DNA from: Pseudorhodoferax sp. Leaf265
Lineage (GTDB): Bacteria > Pseudomonadota > Gammaproteobacteria > Burkholderiales > Burkholderiaceae_C
DNA: 64,000 bases
Assembly (NCBI RefSeq): GCF_001422365.1
Contig: NZ_LMMT01000034.1
Location: 356,944-420,943 of the forward strand
Reading direction: 5' to 3'
The notes under the pieces were generated by a model, which was not told the origin of the DNA, ran no database searches, and was given only the letters and a program-made list of their open reading frames with translations. Made by a program: the position numbers and the translations under genes. How positions within the stretch are numbered: position 1 is the first letter of the stretch; each line of letters opens with the position of its first letter. This document shows, piece after piece, positions 63,264 through 64,000 of this stretch.

Positions 63264-63283
63264 AGATCCCAGGGCTGGGATTT
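63264..63283 (+). terminator. Probable terminator after flhA
   Basis: ATCCCA and TGGGAT form a 6-bp stem with loop GGGC, extendable by G-U and A-U pairs, followed by TTTGTAAC. It lies 37 bases after the flhA stop. A longer T-run occurs further on (63306-63313). Confidence 0.5.
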
Positions 63284-63384
63284 GTAACTGGCGCGGGTTT
63301 TGTCGGTTTTTTTAGTAGGGTTGCCCTTCTGGTTGGACACCGAAAACTGGCATGAAATCAAAAACTTACGTGCTGAGCCGCGGG

Positions 63385-63433
63385 CGTGATATCACGACGG
63401 CGGCTGTGATATCTCGTGTTTGCGTGCGTGATA
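63385..63433. promoter_or_regulatory. Three GTGATA repeats, operator array candidate
   Basis: The palindrome CGTGATATCACG lies at 63385-63396. GTGATATCTCG begins at 63406 and GTGATACAACA at 63428. The GTGATA units are 20 and 22 bases apart, about two helical turns, and end 20 bases before the start of the small secreted protein gene. A cooperative regulator site is suggested. Confidence 0.5.
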
Positions 63434-63453
63434 CAACAAGTTGGGCAGCACAC

Positions 63454-63867
63454 ATGACCGCTCGTATCCGCACGTACCTAGCCCTGTTCCTTGCTACGTT
63501 TGCTCAGTTCGCCTTCGCGCAGTCAGAGCCGCCTGCAAGCGCGCCTGTCACATCGCCAGCAGCGGGGATCGGATATTCAACAGTGCAAGACGCACTGGTC
63601 GCCCTGAAGGCAACGCCTGGAGTTCAGGTCGACATCACCAAGCCAGATGGCTGGGTGATCGTCAATGAGCCGGGCAACATCCAATGGTCGTTCACGCCAA
63701 GTACGCATGCCGCATATCCTGCTGTGGTTCGACGTGCCATCAAGATCAATTCTGGAGGTGAGGTCTACATCGAAATGTCAGCTCTGTGCCAAGCCGAGAA
63801 AGCGCCGTGCGACAAACTGATCGAAGACTTCAAAGGGCTCAACGAGCAGATGCGCAATTCCATCTGA
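63454..63867 (+). CDS. Small secreted protein of unknown function
   Basis: This 137-residue protein has a signal peptide (MTARIRTYLALFLATFAQFAFA, cleaved near AFA/QSE). The mature part is mixed alpha/beta and has two cysteines (CQAEKAPC) that could form a disulfide. I do not recognise a named family. An ATG at 63352 in frame would add 34 residues before the signal and cover the GTGATA repeats, so the shorter form is preferred. G+C is visibly lower than in the flagellar genes. Confidence 0.75.
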   Translation: MTARIRTYLALFLATFAQFAFAQSEPPASAPVTSPAAGIGYSTVQDALVALKATPGVQVDITKPDGWVIVNEPGNIQWSFTPSTHAAYPAVVRRAIKINSGGEVYIEMSALCQAEKAPCDKLIEDFKGLNEQMRNSI

Positions 63868-63894
63868 TGTTGCCCCCGTATTCCCGGTCCCGCC

Positions 63895-64000
63895 CTATTC
63901 GCAATAAAGCGCCTGGTCGGCTGCGGTGGCCTGCTGCCGCCTGAACTCCCGAGGCGAACGCATTTTCAGCGACGAGTGCGGATGCACCTCGTTGAAGTGC
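63895..64000 (-). mobile_element. IS3-family transposase, C-terminal end (partial)
   Basis: The minus strand encodes HFNEVHPHSSLKMRSPREF followed by 15 more residues and a TAG stop at 63895. The stretch NEVHPHSSL...SPREF is the conserved end of the integrase core in IS3-family OrfB. Only 34 codons lie in the window; the rest continues past 64000. The IS group and its inverted repeat cannot be fixed from this piece. Confidence 0.85.

Noticed and set aside
63352..63453. Longer form of the small secreted protein starting at 63352
   Set aside because: It would bury the signal peptide behind 34 residues and cross the GTGATA repeat array.

Overview
The window comes from a high-GC betaproteobacterium, most likely a Comamonadaceae-type member of the Burkholderiales. 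This is inferred from four Bug-type solute receptors, a BetR-like response regulator, and a short GC-rich intergenic repeat that I associate with this group. No rRNA or tRNA genes and no CRISPR array were seen. The window contains housekeeping genes, two catabolic clusters and one very large flagellar locus.

Left part (1-16.9 kb, minus strand). A PepSY-type iron-associated membrane protein, cut by the window edge, and its DUF3649 partner lie behind a possible Fur box. A MASE1-GGDEF diguanylate cyclase follows. Next is a roughly 13 kb catabolic cluster headed by an IclR regulator and read leftwards: thiolase-like protein, DUF35 protein, Bug receptor, MaoC hydratase, Bug receptor, crotonase, ADP-forming acyl-CoA synthetase, AtuA, AtuA C-terminal-type protein, Bug receptor, CaiB CoA-transferase, Bug receptor. 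This set could take up a carboxylic acid, activate it to a CoA thioester and degrade it in a beta-oxidation-like route. The substrate is unknown, and no TctA/TctB membrane partner is present.

Middle (16.9-30.2 kb). A decayed TonB-receptor 3' end precedes alaS. A divergent GntR regulator faces an SDR / BKACE (DUF849) / MFS operon with palindromic operators in between. Then come a lipoprotein hydrolase, a TlpA-like thioredoxin, an exported transglutaminase, an RluA-type pseudouridine synthase, uppP, trmB and a nucleoside deoxyribosyltransferase-like gene.

Right part (30.2-63.2 kb). This is a nearly complete second-type (lateral, Flag-2-like) flagellar locus. On the minus strand are flgBCDEFGHIJKL plus a LafW-like gene, fliEFGHIJ, and fliDSTKL-fliA-motAB-flgMN plus a separate GH73 hydrolase. 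On the plus strand are flgA, and fliMNPQR-flhBA. A hybrid histidine kinase and a BetR-like response regulator sit between fliE and fliM, where other lateral systems carry the LafK activator. No flagellin, fliO or che gene is present, FlgJ is split into two genes, and FliM lacks the usual CheY-binding N-terminus.

Right edge (63.2-64 kb). Base composition drops. A small secreted protein gene lies behind three GTGATA repeats, and the 3' end of an IS3-family transposase reaches the window border.
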